DNA from: Bigelowiella natans CCMP2755
Taxonomy: Eukaryota; Cercozoa; Chlorarachniophyceae
Length of the DNA: 45,082 nt
Assembly (NCBI GenBank): GCA_000320545.1
Contig: ADNK01002282.1
Coordinates: forward strand, 1 to 45,082
Direction of reading: 5' to 3'
The position numbers and the translations under genes were made by a program. Of the stretch, positions 1-9,806 are shown piece after piece (position 1 is the stretch's first letter; the number at the start of each line of letters is the position of its first letter). Under the pieces are notes generated by a model. The model ran no database searches and had not been told where the DNA came from. It worked only from the letters and a program-made list of their open reading frames with translations.

Positions 1-149
1 ATATATATATATATATATGTATATATGTGTATGCACATATACGCACCCACACACACACACACACACATCCGTGTCTGTCTGTGTGTGTGTCTCTGTCTCT
101 CTCTCTTATATCTCTCTATATATATCTATCACACACACACATGCGCGCG

Positions 150-193
<44 letters not shown>
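1..193. repeat. Compound microsatellite (TA, CA, TG, CT)
   Basis: The window opens with (AT)n, then (CA)n, (TG)n, (CT)n, a second (CA)n, a (GC)n and a longer (AT)n reaching about position 192. The open frames across it encode only Thr-His and Tyr-Ile repeats and are not genes. Confidence 0.95.
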
Positions 194-195
<2 letters not shown>

Positions 196-400
196 AATAT
201 ATTATACATCATCGCATTTCTCACACGTATAGCACTACCGAGAGGGTGTCGCAGAGCCGCAAATTCGCCTTTGAAGCAGCCTCCCTAGACGTGAATGCCA
301 AAGCAAAATGAACAATACACATATAGTCACATATATAAATATATATGTTTTATCTGCATATGATACGAGCGACTCTAAATGCCTCTTTAGATGCTTTAGG

Positions 401-1118
401 CTATAATCCCTCGTATTCCCCTCTAGTATATCCGCAGCATTCAAGGAAACGCTCCCGTAATACGCTCTTGAACCTAATCGCCTTCTCGACGTCATTGTTT
501 CTCTTCGTCCTCGATATTATCAACGCCCCTTTTGGACAGGCAAACCACGGAAAACGACAACAAAACAACGATGACGATAAGCATGACCCCGCCAACGCAA
601 CGGTGCGGCCAGAAACAAACAAAACAAGACGATTAATCACAAGAAGGCCGCTCAGATTGCCCTGCGGCAGAAAGAATCCGCGTGGTTAACATCGTTGCAA
701 TGGCCTCTCTTCGAGCTATTATTGCCCATTGTTATTCAGGCGTAGCAGTTCATCATACACGATGCCTTCAGGAACGAATGCTCAATGTCAGCAGCAGAGT
801 GCGGCTCTATCTCCTGACCGTGAGGAGAGAGAAGGCGCGCCGCGGAGGTGAAGAATGGAATGGCGCTCATTTTCTACGAAACGACACACAGAAAGACAAG
901 CAGGTGAAACAGTCACGTGGGGGGTGGATTGGCAGATGAAGCATGGCATCGTCTTCTCCGACCGAGTATAAGACGTTTGAGCCAAGAACGAAGTCGAAAC
1001 CGGCCTGTTTAAGAGAGCAGAAGATGCATTCAGCAGCCGCAATACATAAGCATCATCATCCAAAACATGCGTAGCGTAGATACACGCAAGATTTCAACCA
1101 AACAGAGAATAAATAATA

Positions 1119-1157
<39 letters not shown>

Positions 1158-1870
1158 AAAGAGAGAGTAAAAAGGCAACTCACCGAGATGCAAGATTTCT
1201 TCAGATGCTCCTCATTGCCCCTAACCATTCAATGCACAGAATCATGCAAGTAACGCCACAACAATCTCAGGAAATGCTAGTACGCTTTCCGAGAAGAAAA
1301 GGCGTTTGTTTTTCGAGTGTAGTTGCCCAAAACACGCTTGTGTAGAGATGATAGGGGGAAATGCCGGAAGGACCACTCAAGATGGCTGCAGGTGAGAGAC
1401 ACGAATCCTCCATCGTTGCGACCTTCACCAGCTCCTCTGAAATAGACCTGCGCGTTGAAAATCAGCATCGATCTCACCGCCGATCTCGCCAGAGCGAGTG
1501 AAGGGTGCTAAAGCTATGCAGATGAACGCGCGATGGCTAAGCTACTCGATTTGGATGTTTTCTACGCTCAACGGTATCACATATGTTGGCACTTGGCCGC
1601 TCTTTGACCTTGTTTCGAGCGATGTTTCGCGCGAGTAGACGTACGACTTTAACGTTGCCGTCAGTCAATACAACCGAGCTCATAGGCCCTCCATCTTTGG
1701 CGATTGAGGCCTTCCCTCCCCCCCCTTCCGTTCCTTCTGTCTTTGTTCTCTTTCGCCTTCGCTCGGCTCGATGCAGGCAAATGGAGGCGACCATACCCGC
1801 TAGCCCCACCCCTGCTCCTATCACCGTGAGTTACATATTAGGCTGTGAGCTTGTATCTTGAACGATGTAT

Positions 1871-1911
<41 letters not shown>

Positions 1912-2068
1912 TATAGATATTTATAAATATTTCATATCGATAGCAAAAACCTAGCTCAAGGACTTTGAGACCCCTCCCCCCCTCCACATGACTAGACTGC
2001 CTGCTTCTCTCCCCATCTTTGGGAGGGGATGTGGGAGGCGTGAGTTGGTCTTTCCATTCATTCGACAG
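401..2068 (-). CDS. Seven-beta-strand methyltransferase (family 16-like), partial model
   Basis: This appears to be a SAM-dependent protein methyltransferase of the calmodulin-lysine/EEF2-lysine methyltransferase type. Exons read on the minus strand: 2068-1951, 1817-1609, 1447-1334, 1004-917, and a possible C-terminal exon ending in a stop at 401. The SAM-binding motif I is split by an intron: KVLELG is joined to AGVGLAG in matching phase. Motif II follows as VVLTDGN with a downstream NIARN helix, then a VSLTCSHLEW strand. The exon at 1004 gives GFDFVLGSNVLYSVGEDD, which is the post-II 'FD-hhGSDVLY' motif of this family with Asn replacing the usual Asp. The region encoding roughly the last 60 residues (400-915) is not resolved; a candidate ends ALIISRTKRN... 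N-terminal exons probably lie above 2068 but were not found. The intron at 1818-1950 holds a (TA)n tract. The family is fairly sure, the substrate unknown; a decaying copy is possible. Confidence 0.62.
1124..1155. repeat. (TA)n microsatellite in methyltransferase intron
   Basis: A pure TA run inside the region assigned as an intron between the 1447-1334 and 1004-917 exons. Confidence 0.9.
1873..1906. repeat. (TA)n microsatellite
   Basis: A TA run in the 133-nt methyltransferase intron 1818-1950, between the two halves of the SAM-binding motif. Confidence 0.9.
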
Positions 2069-3980
2069 CTGATTAAATCGCATATATTTATATTAGCAAA
2101 AACTAACAAATTCCGTTGCGAAATAGATGGTAGAGGGGCTGTGCAGCGTGTTTGCTATTTGTTGTATGTTTATAGTTTGGTTTATTCGTACTAATTTTGA
2201 AAGGCTCGGTAAGATATTACGTGTCAATGTGGAATAATTATTGTTAAAGGCATTGTTGCTGTGGTCGTTGTCTTAACTACAATTTCTATAAATTCTTTAG
2301 CTAAAGAGGATACTTAACGATTTAGGTATTTTTGGTGTTGTTGATATTGTGTGTACGTGATTGAGGATGTAAGATGCCAAGAGAAATGAGCCTCCCCATA
2401 CACTTTGTCCGCTATCGAATGCTGAGGATCAGATATATCACCATCGTTCTCTGAGAGAAAGGTCTATTCGAAATGAAAGCGAAGTAATAGTTCCAATAGA
2501 TGCGCACATGACAAAAACTAGCCATGTGGTTTCAGCAAGATACCAGGTGCAATCCTCGTCAAAATTCATACATCAAACCGAATGTAAATAACATGGTTTC
2601 ACACCGCCAATATTCTCTTCGTATGAACATGTGCGCGCTCAGGCATAATTGTGAGCTCTCTAGTTAAATCTCAAGGTCTTCTCGAATCGGCTGCTACTAT
2701 TCTCCCACTCTCCCATTGCGTACTGAATGTCTTTGGCTGTCGGTGCTCTAGTGAGATCTTCGCGATGTGCTAATAGCAAATTATTTCCCACAAGGAAAAG
2801 GATGACACGGTGCTCTTTCTCTACTGCTATTTCTTCGCTCTTGCTTGCAAACTACCTTCGCTTCGACTGTACCGCAGCGGATCAAATACTCGTAAATCGG
2901 GTGCTGGGGCTTGTGCAATGACGGTGCTGGCGACGACGAATCTTGCTCATTGCTTTCAGCAGGATTCTCGATCTGCTCGCAAACATCCGAATAAAAAGTG
3001 GTGCCACAGGTGACTCCCTGATGCAGGGCCATACATACGTTTTCGGAGCTTTGAACGCAAAAAAAGGAAATGGATTCGCCGCTTCGGAAAGGTGATACGG
3101 TGAGCAGTTGCCCTGCTGTGCATTAGAATGCAGGCAAGGGACGTCTCCAGTCACGCTCTTTTCATCGAAGTGCGGGCAATTTTGAATAGTTCTTCGGCGG
3201 AGCGCTATCGTATCGCCTCCCTCTCTTAGATTTTGGAGAGAAGGCGCTTTTATGTAGCTTTCGCTGCCTAGACTATCTTACCCAATAGAGAAGGGTTCCA
3301 TGTTTGAGACCGGCTTCCTATTTAAGAGTAATGGGGGGAGAGGGGGGAGGGGGTTCCGAGGAGAATCAATAAAGCGATAGAACGACGATACTGCATGAGA
3401 CCATCGAAGGAATAGTTGGAACTACAAAAAAATGGAAATGTGTAGATTTGGCACACTAGTGTATAGCCCTTGGTTCAATATTTATTGCGGCACATAAGAG
3501 CCCTATACCGATCACTTTCCACACCAGCCATATCAACCTACCTGGACTGTTTTCGTAGCCCCCCCGCTGCCAGGCGAGCAAATGCCCGATTGAAACGATC
3601 CTCCTGACATAAATACGGTCATGAATTGCCAACGTGCATGATGCATTAGCTATTTCCGAACGTCCGTCTCCCGATGGCCTCGAGCGCAAAATAGCAACGG
3701 AGCAAGCTGAGAGCCTGTTGTTATCAAAAGGAAAGCTCAAGTTTTCTCTCTGGACCTCCTTCCACCTAACGCCTTGGTTTAAGCATAATCAACCTATCGT
3801 CCCCTGTAGTCTTCTTTGCATCAGCGAAAGTTGAAGAGGAGGAGCCCTGAATTTTTAAATCGTTATAATGAACTATGGGCGTTGTACCCTTGGGGCGTTT
3901 GTTAGTTGTCATCATAACGAATGCTCACCTTCGTTAGCAGCCTTTCCAGCACCTAACCACCAAAAGGGTCAGCTATACGA
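2069..3980. other. No defensible gene; possible missing exons
   Basis: All open frames here are short (under 100 codons). On the minus strand near 3020-3060 the peptide KTYVWPC loosely resembles the N-terminal 'VWP' strand of family 16 methyltransferases and could belong to the downstream gene, but I could not join it in phase. A plus frame at 3634-3834 and its minus counterpart are equally plausible or implausible. I see no recognisable domain. Confidence 0.4.
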
Positions 3981-4519
3981 TTATACAAACGCCCAAACTG
4001 AGCATTGTTGTAGCAAAAGTGGATTGGGGTGAATCTTACTCGACTCTTCAGATCTGCCAACGTCTCGCTCGCTCGAATCGAAATCCTTCGCAAAACCATA
4101 ACTCTTCGTCAGCGGAGTACGTTCACCAAACCCCGTGCATTGCAAATGGAACTTTCCACGATACCTCATGGTCCCCGTGCGTCCCTGAACTCGAATGGTG
4201 ATTTGGTCGGCGGGCGCAGAACCGCTTCCCAGCCCCCCCCGCCCTGCTCTCTTCATTCGGATGAACGCTTCGGACCAGCGAATGCCTCGGATGAACTTTC
4301 CTAAAATAGTATTAGATATATCCTCGATAAAAAACGATCTAAAAGTACCTCCAAGTATCATAATATTTGGTACATAATTCGTGCCTAATTTATCGTAAAT
4401 AGTTGCACATACGCATCGCAACAATTTCTGCTTGAGACAACAACCAATAATCAACTCGAGGCCTCCTCCCCGGATCCCCCACCCCCGCGGGCTTGTACGA
4501 AAGAATCGGTCTTTCCGAG
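3981..4519. other. Presumed 5' flank of CPSF73 gene
   Basis: This is the region upstream of the CPSF73 start. A 157-codon minus-strand frame (4454-3981) crosses it; it has no recognisable domain and overlaps plus-strand frames of similar quality, so I treat it as chance. No clear promoter element was identified. Confidence 0.4.
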
Positions 4520-5922
4520 ATGCGTCGTGGAAGGGGAGGCAACTATCAGAGCTTTGGAACAGGCTTATCAGGAAGGAGTGGCGGGAGAAATCACGCGCAA
4601 TATACTGCCACTTCCTCGGGCGAGGCTAGCGCACTTTCTGGTGCGCAGATGAACGTCGAAGGAAGTGCAACTGCTGAGGACATCAAGGTTACTGGAGGCT
4701 CCCTGAAAAGGTATTACGCTCTAAATTAGCCCAAACGATGGTTGGTATGAAATGAAAATGAGGCCTGTCATCAGCTTACTTGTGTTGTGTTGATGTTTGT
4801 TTCCGCTGCGCTCGTTGGATATTTTACTTCACAGGAAAGGAGACTTTCTAGATGGCAAAGAGTGTTTTGAGTTCCTTCCCCTTGGCTCTGGCCAAGAAGT
4901 AGGGCGGTCCTGTCACGTGATAACGTATAAGGGGATCACCATCATGCTGGATTGCGGCATTCATCCTGGAATGAGCGGGAGAGGGTCATTGCCTTTCCTC
5001 GACAAGGTTGAGGAATCCAGCATCGATCTCCTACTCGTGAGTCACTTTCATCTAGATCACGCGGCTGCGCTGCCGTACTTTTTAACCAAGACCGATTTCC
5101 GCGGCAAGACCTACATGACGCCCCCCACCAAGGCGATCTACAAGCTGATAGTCGAGGACTTCATAAAAGTCTCCAACATCTCCGTTGCGGAGCGTGTCTA
5201 CGACGAAAAGGATCTTGCCAAGAGCATGGGCAGGATCCAAGAAATCAATTTCCATCAGTCGATTATCCACAAAGGCGTTAAATTCTCCTGCCTGCACGCC
5301 GGGCATGTGCTTGGCGCTGCGATGTTTCTCATCGAAATTGCGGACATTCGCATTCTGTACACAGGAGACTATTCCCGGGTTGAAGATCGGCATCTAAAGG
5401 CAGCAGAAATCCCGCAGGTGAAGCCGGATATTCTCATCATCGAGGCGACGTTCGGCGATATGATCGTATCGCCCATCAAAGAACGCGAGAAGCGCTTTGT
5501 AGATGCGATCAAGGAGGTCTTACGGAGGGGCGGGCGCGTGCTCATTCCGATGTGGGCACTTGGACGAGCGCAAGAGATACTGTTGATCCTGGAGGAGGCG
5601 TGGTGGAAGAACCGCGAGCTGCACAAGTTCCCGATCTTCTACACGTCGAGCCTCGCGCAGAAGTGCATGGACGTCTACAAGCACTACACCAACATGATGA
5701 ACGACCGTGTAAGGAGCGCCATGCAGAGCCGGAAGAACCCATTCGAGTTTCGGTTTGTCCAGCAGCTGCACCGCCTCGAGGACTTTGATGACCGGGGCCC
5801 TTGCGTTGTGATTGCGACGCCTGGTATGCTGCAAAGCGGGATTTCGCGGGAGCTATTCGAGCGCTGGTGCACGAATCCTGACAACGGAGTCATCGTAGCA
5901 GGGTATGACTGCCTTTTATTTT

Positions 5923-5984
<62 letters not shown>

Positions 5985-7706
5985 GTTATGTGTGTGTGTG
6001 TGTGGGGATGTGGAGGCGGGAGGGTGTTTGGTGTGTTTGTACTTCCGGCGAAAGGAGAGTAAGATTGTTATTCGCACATCTTTATATATTCCAGCTGATC
6101 TTATACATCGTTCTGAAGCACGTTTTCCTTTCCCCCCCTCTTCATCGCCATCAGTTTTACCGTGAACGGCACGCTGGCGAATGATTTATTGAAAGAACCA
6201 AAAGAGATCCACACGCTCGACGGGGCAGTGTTACCCCGTAATATTCCAGTCTACACGGTCTCCTTCACAAACCATGCAGATTACCCAGAGACTCGCGAAT
6301 TCATCCGCGCAGTTGAACCCAAACACATCATCCTGGTCCACGGTAAGGCGAACAAGATGGAACGCATGAGGAGGTCGCTCCTCGCCGATGAAGAAGAGCG
6401 GTTGGAAGCTTTACGTGTCGCGAAGGAGGAGGCAGAGGCGAAGAAGAAAAACGGCCAGCAGAAACAGCTTGGGCAGCCCCAGCAGCAACCGCATTGGAGA
6501 TGGAGAAAGAACTCGATGTTACTGCAGCAGCAGCAAGAGAAGGAGAAAGAAGAACTGGCGAAGAAGAAAGCTTCAGCCCCCCCCCCGCTCGATATCTTTA
6601 CCCCCGAAAACGGCTGCACGGTTAAGATCGAGATCAAGAGTCAGAAGATGGCACGAATTGTGAAGAAACTAGCCGAGAAAGATCCGGAAGATGGGGACCT
6701 TATCTCCGGCCTTGTTGTGCAGCGAGACTTTGAATACACCATCCTCGAGCCCTCCGATCTTCAAGAGCTCACGTCTCTCACTTCGTGGACAGTGGAGCAG
6801 AACCTTACAGTGCCTTTCCATCTGCGTGACGACCTGCTCGTATTCTTCATCTCCCGCCTCTTCAAGGTGGAGCAGCTTAACGGAGGAGGGAAGAAAAAGA
6901 AAGCGAGGAGGAGAAAGAGGAGGGGATCCGATGGGGCGCAGGAAGGAGAGGACGGGGACGAAGAGGAGGAAGAGGAGGAGGAGGAGGAGGAAGAGGAAGA
7001 GGACGGGGACGATGGACGAGACGAAAAGACAAATAAGGAAAATAACGATACGAATGACGGCCCTGCGCAAGACCCCATCTGGCTTGTACATGATGCTATC
7101 ACCGTATCCCGAACGGGGGAGAGCAAGGATCAGGTCCTTCTCCAGTGGGATTCGAATCCTATCAACGACATGCTGGCGGATTCACTAGTGTCGCTGCTGG
7201 TAAGCTGTACTACGGCTCCGGGCGCGGCCGCGCAGTTTCAAAATCGCTGCTGCGCTCTCAATCCAGTAGATGCGTTGACGGAGCGTGAGAAGAGATCGCT
7301 GGGGATTAAAGATGACCATCTCGGGATGAAAAAGGCGGGAAGTTTTGAGAAAAGCGAAGGAATGGACGCCGCCGTCCCCATGCCGGAAACAGCCGCCGAG
7401 TTTGAGAAGAGACTGCTGGCTTTCCTAGGTATGCACTACGAGAACATTAAAGTGAATAGCGGTGGTTCCAATACCAGCTTCGAGTTTTCCCTGAACGGAA
7501 AACAAGTCAGCATTGGTGTTCCCAAGCTTCACCAGCGGCAGCAGCAGCAGGGTGGAAGCAGTGACTCAACGACAATGACGCCAAGCGTCCGATGCGAGGA
7601 CGAGGAGATACGCACAAGAGTGGAGGCTGTTGTGTCTAATGCAGCCTTTTCGTTGTTACCTGCGCCGTGCGTCAAATCGGCTCACACTGCATGGGCCCAA
7701 ATGTAG
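4520..7706 (+). CDS. CPSF3: CPSF73, mRNA 3'-end processing endonuclease
   Basis: This is the zinc-dependent endonuclease that cuts pre-mRNA before polyadenylation, acting in the nuclear CPSF complex. Exons: 4520-4710, 4835-5902, 6155-7706 (936 codons plus stop, phases consistent). The first ATG of the exon was taken as start; residues 1-63 are a Gly/Arg/Ser-rich extension. The metallo-beta-lactamase core shows LPLGSGQEVGRS, the zinc motif HFHLDH (134-139), HAGHVLGAAM and LYTGDYSR. The beta-CASP part includes IIEATFGD (usually ESTYG) and FTNHADY (usually FSAHTDY). The intron at 5903-6154 is confirmed by conservation: the join restores a Gly-Phe-Thr-Val-Asn-Gly-Thr-Leu-Ala stretch matching the family. 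Exon 3 adds Lys/Gln-rich segments and a Lys/Arg stretch followed by about 15 Glu in a row near residues 660-715, absent from animal CPSF73. That explains the length against about 684 residues in human. Confident. Confidence 0.96.
5926..5998. repeat. (TA)n followed by (GT)n in CPSF73 intron 2
   Basis: A run of about 55 nt of TA, then a short GT run, lies just after the splice donor at 5903. Reading through it yields a spurious Tyr-Ile tail. Confidence 0.95.
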
Positions 7707-9700
7707 ACACATCACAAACTCTTGCAGACTTGCATTTTGCGCTCACACATGTCTGGATGTGCGTGTCTGCAAGTTTTTTGCTACGATTTGCATGCCAAAA
7801 CAACAATGAAGCACTTTGTTCAACTGAATTGTGAGCACATCGCATTTCGAACACATGATCATGCATCGTTTGCTGGCTCATCCAGCATCGACGGCGCAAC
7901 ATTGAAACACACGCGCGCACACATGTCCAGGTGTGTGTGTCTGGTGCATGTCAAAAGTTGTGCGACTGAATGAATGCACATGCATGGCGTGAGCAGAGCG
8001 GCACGACTAGCGGGCGCCACCACAAGGATGAGCAGTTTGCAATGAGAATGGCACAGTGGCACACGACTGTGCAGCTAGCGGAGCGCAGAGGCGTTGGAAT
8101 CCGCGCACAGCTGGCAGAAGTCATGCAAACCTGCTCTCTGGCTCCACAGCTCTTTGCACTCACGTCTCTGGCTAGCTGGGGAAGGTGTTGAGGGCAACGC
8201 ACGTGAAGTTTCATCCCGACAAGTTCAAGTTTCCAAATCAAGACCAACTAGCCGAGCGTTCAAAGAACGAAGAGCTCTGCCATGCACTTGCACGAACCTT
8301 GCTTGCAGAGGTCGGTGAAGAAGTGAAGTGCACCCCGATGAAGGAAGACAACCAGACCTGCACCCACGTTGCCGAGAACCCTGAGGTCACTCAGAGAACC
8401 AAGGCGATCATGCGTGCGATGTCATTGTGTGCGCGTCATCACGTCAGAAATGGCCTGTTCAGGACGGAGTGTGTGCAGTCCAAGGTCACCAAGGAGCAAT
8501 CAGCAAACGTGCTCACAAAGTCTGCCACTCAAGGAAGGAATCGTGGAGCGATTCCGCGAGAGCACCTCAGTTGGGGGAAAGAGGTTTCGGCGGATGTTTC
8601 GATTGTGCATGCTCGCAGCAACAAGTGGTGCAAGTCGCGTCGAGGGGGAGCATCGAGTTCGACATTCGCAATGACTTCGCATCGAAGGGGGGCGTTGAGA
8701 TCGTGCACGCTCAGCACGCTTGTGAACACGTTGGTTTGGGCAGAGCCAGCTCGCCTGGTCAGGCAAAGTTGAAACGGAACTTGCACAACAAACTTCCACG
8801 CGGACAAGCAATCCATTCAGATTCACACGGAGGAAGGGCAAGCTAGCAAGCGTCCAACTGGCCCAAACTGCAGGCAAGTGTCAACAGCGACAAACGAGCG
8901 AATTGTCCAGTTGTCAGGACCTGAGCAAACGAAGCAGTTTCACAGGAGTGGTGTGGTTGAGAGGGTCACAGGTCACCAGGTCACGCTGACTCGTTCACAA
9001 ATTTGTCCAGAACAAGTGACACAAACGAACGGATGCGATGAAGAGCAGGCAGGTGCTCTGCAAGCAGTCGATGTTTGGCAACGGGGAAGAAGGTTTGGGT
9101 GCGCGCATTTTCCATGGAAGTGAAAGGAAAATTGACTGTGCGACACCTCCAGGTGCAGACATGAATCGCTGGATCGCAACGCTAGCTGGAACGCAGCCGG
9201 GAACAAACGTCGAAGGCTGCAATTCACCTTCCTTCAAAAGCACGCACGCCCGCATTGCACACACGTGTCTGCGCCCCTTGGTGTTTCTTCCATGAAATGA
9301 CTGACCCACACTCACATTGGATCCATCATCGGCGTGATCGGTCAGTGGATCCAGATTGTGCGTGGGAATCCATCGCAACATGAAGGCGGTTTTCTAGATG
9401 CGTCGAAGGAAAACCTGGGAAAAATGGGCCAATTCGGACTGCCATCCGCAATCGGGATGTGCGTGCAAATCTCAGTGTCGGTATTACTCGCAGCGATAAG
9501 AGTCAGTGCTGTCAGGTTTTCCCAGCCCTTTTTTTCTGATTCGTGGCTCAGAGCGAGCGTTTTGGCCACAAACGCCCTGCGTTCCAGCCCGCTGCCTCAC
9601 AGGGGAGATTGAGCGACAAATCACAGGAGAGCAAGGTGATCAGAAGTGCGAGGAAGCTCCTCGTCCCTCCCCCGCCTTCGAACTCATTCCAGTGTAAGAA
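7707..9700. other. TGCA/CTAG-rich composition island
   Basis: Immediately after the CPSF73 stop the sequence changes character: TGCA, GCTAGC, CACACG/CGTGTG and TTTGCACT-like words dominate, poly-pyrimidine tracts vanish and every frame is broken. A decayed copia RNase H lies inside (8041-8600). The island ends before the GT23 gene near 9700. The rest of it (8700-9700) has no domain I recognise on either strand. Confidence 0.6.
8041..8600 (+). pseudogene. Decayed Ty1/copia-type retrotransposon RNase H fragment
   Basis: The 3' end of a copia-class pol can be read across different frames. A first segment (about 8080-8170) resembles the 'SSAEAEY-ALAE-LWL' region of copia RNase H. At about 8335-8400 one frame reads EDNQTCTHVAENPEVTQRTK, which matches the DNQS-ALAKNP---RTKHI active-site block. 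It is followed by an ARHHVRNGL stretch (family: VRYHFVRE) and by KVTKEQSANVLTKS (family: VPTEEQLADILTK). The frame then shifts and SLPLKEGIVERFRES is read in another frame, corresponding to the family's C-terminal 'LPREKF' tail. Frame changes and substitutions show that it is dead. No flanking LTRs, integrase or gag were found, so this is a 3' fragment only. Confidence 0.72.
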
Positions 9701-9806
9701 CTCTAGCTTGAGACCGCCATTCGCCTTGGATGTGGTCTATCTAAAGTGCATTCATTGGATTCTTGATGAGAAATCGACGCATTGTGGTTGTTGTTCTTAG
9801 CTAACG

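Noticed and set aside
25-311. Open frames encoding Thr-His and Tyr-Ile repeats
   Set aside because: Pure translation of microsatellites; the same applies to repeats at 5905-6165, 14098-14319, 31014-31379 and 37095-37301.
3981-4454. 157-codon minus-strand open frame upstream of CPSF73
   Set aside because: No recognisable domain, no partner exons and competing plus frames of equal length; treated as chance.
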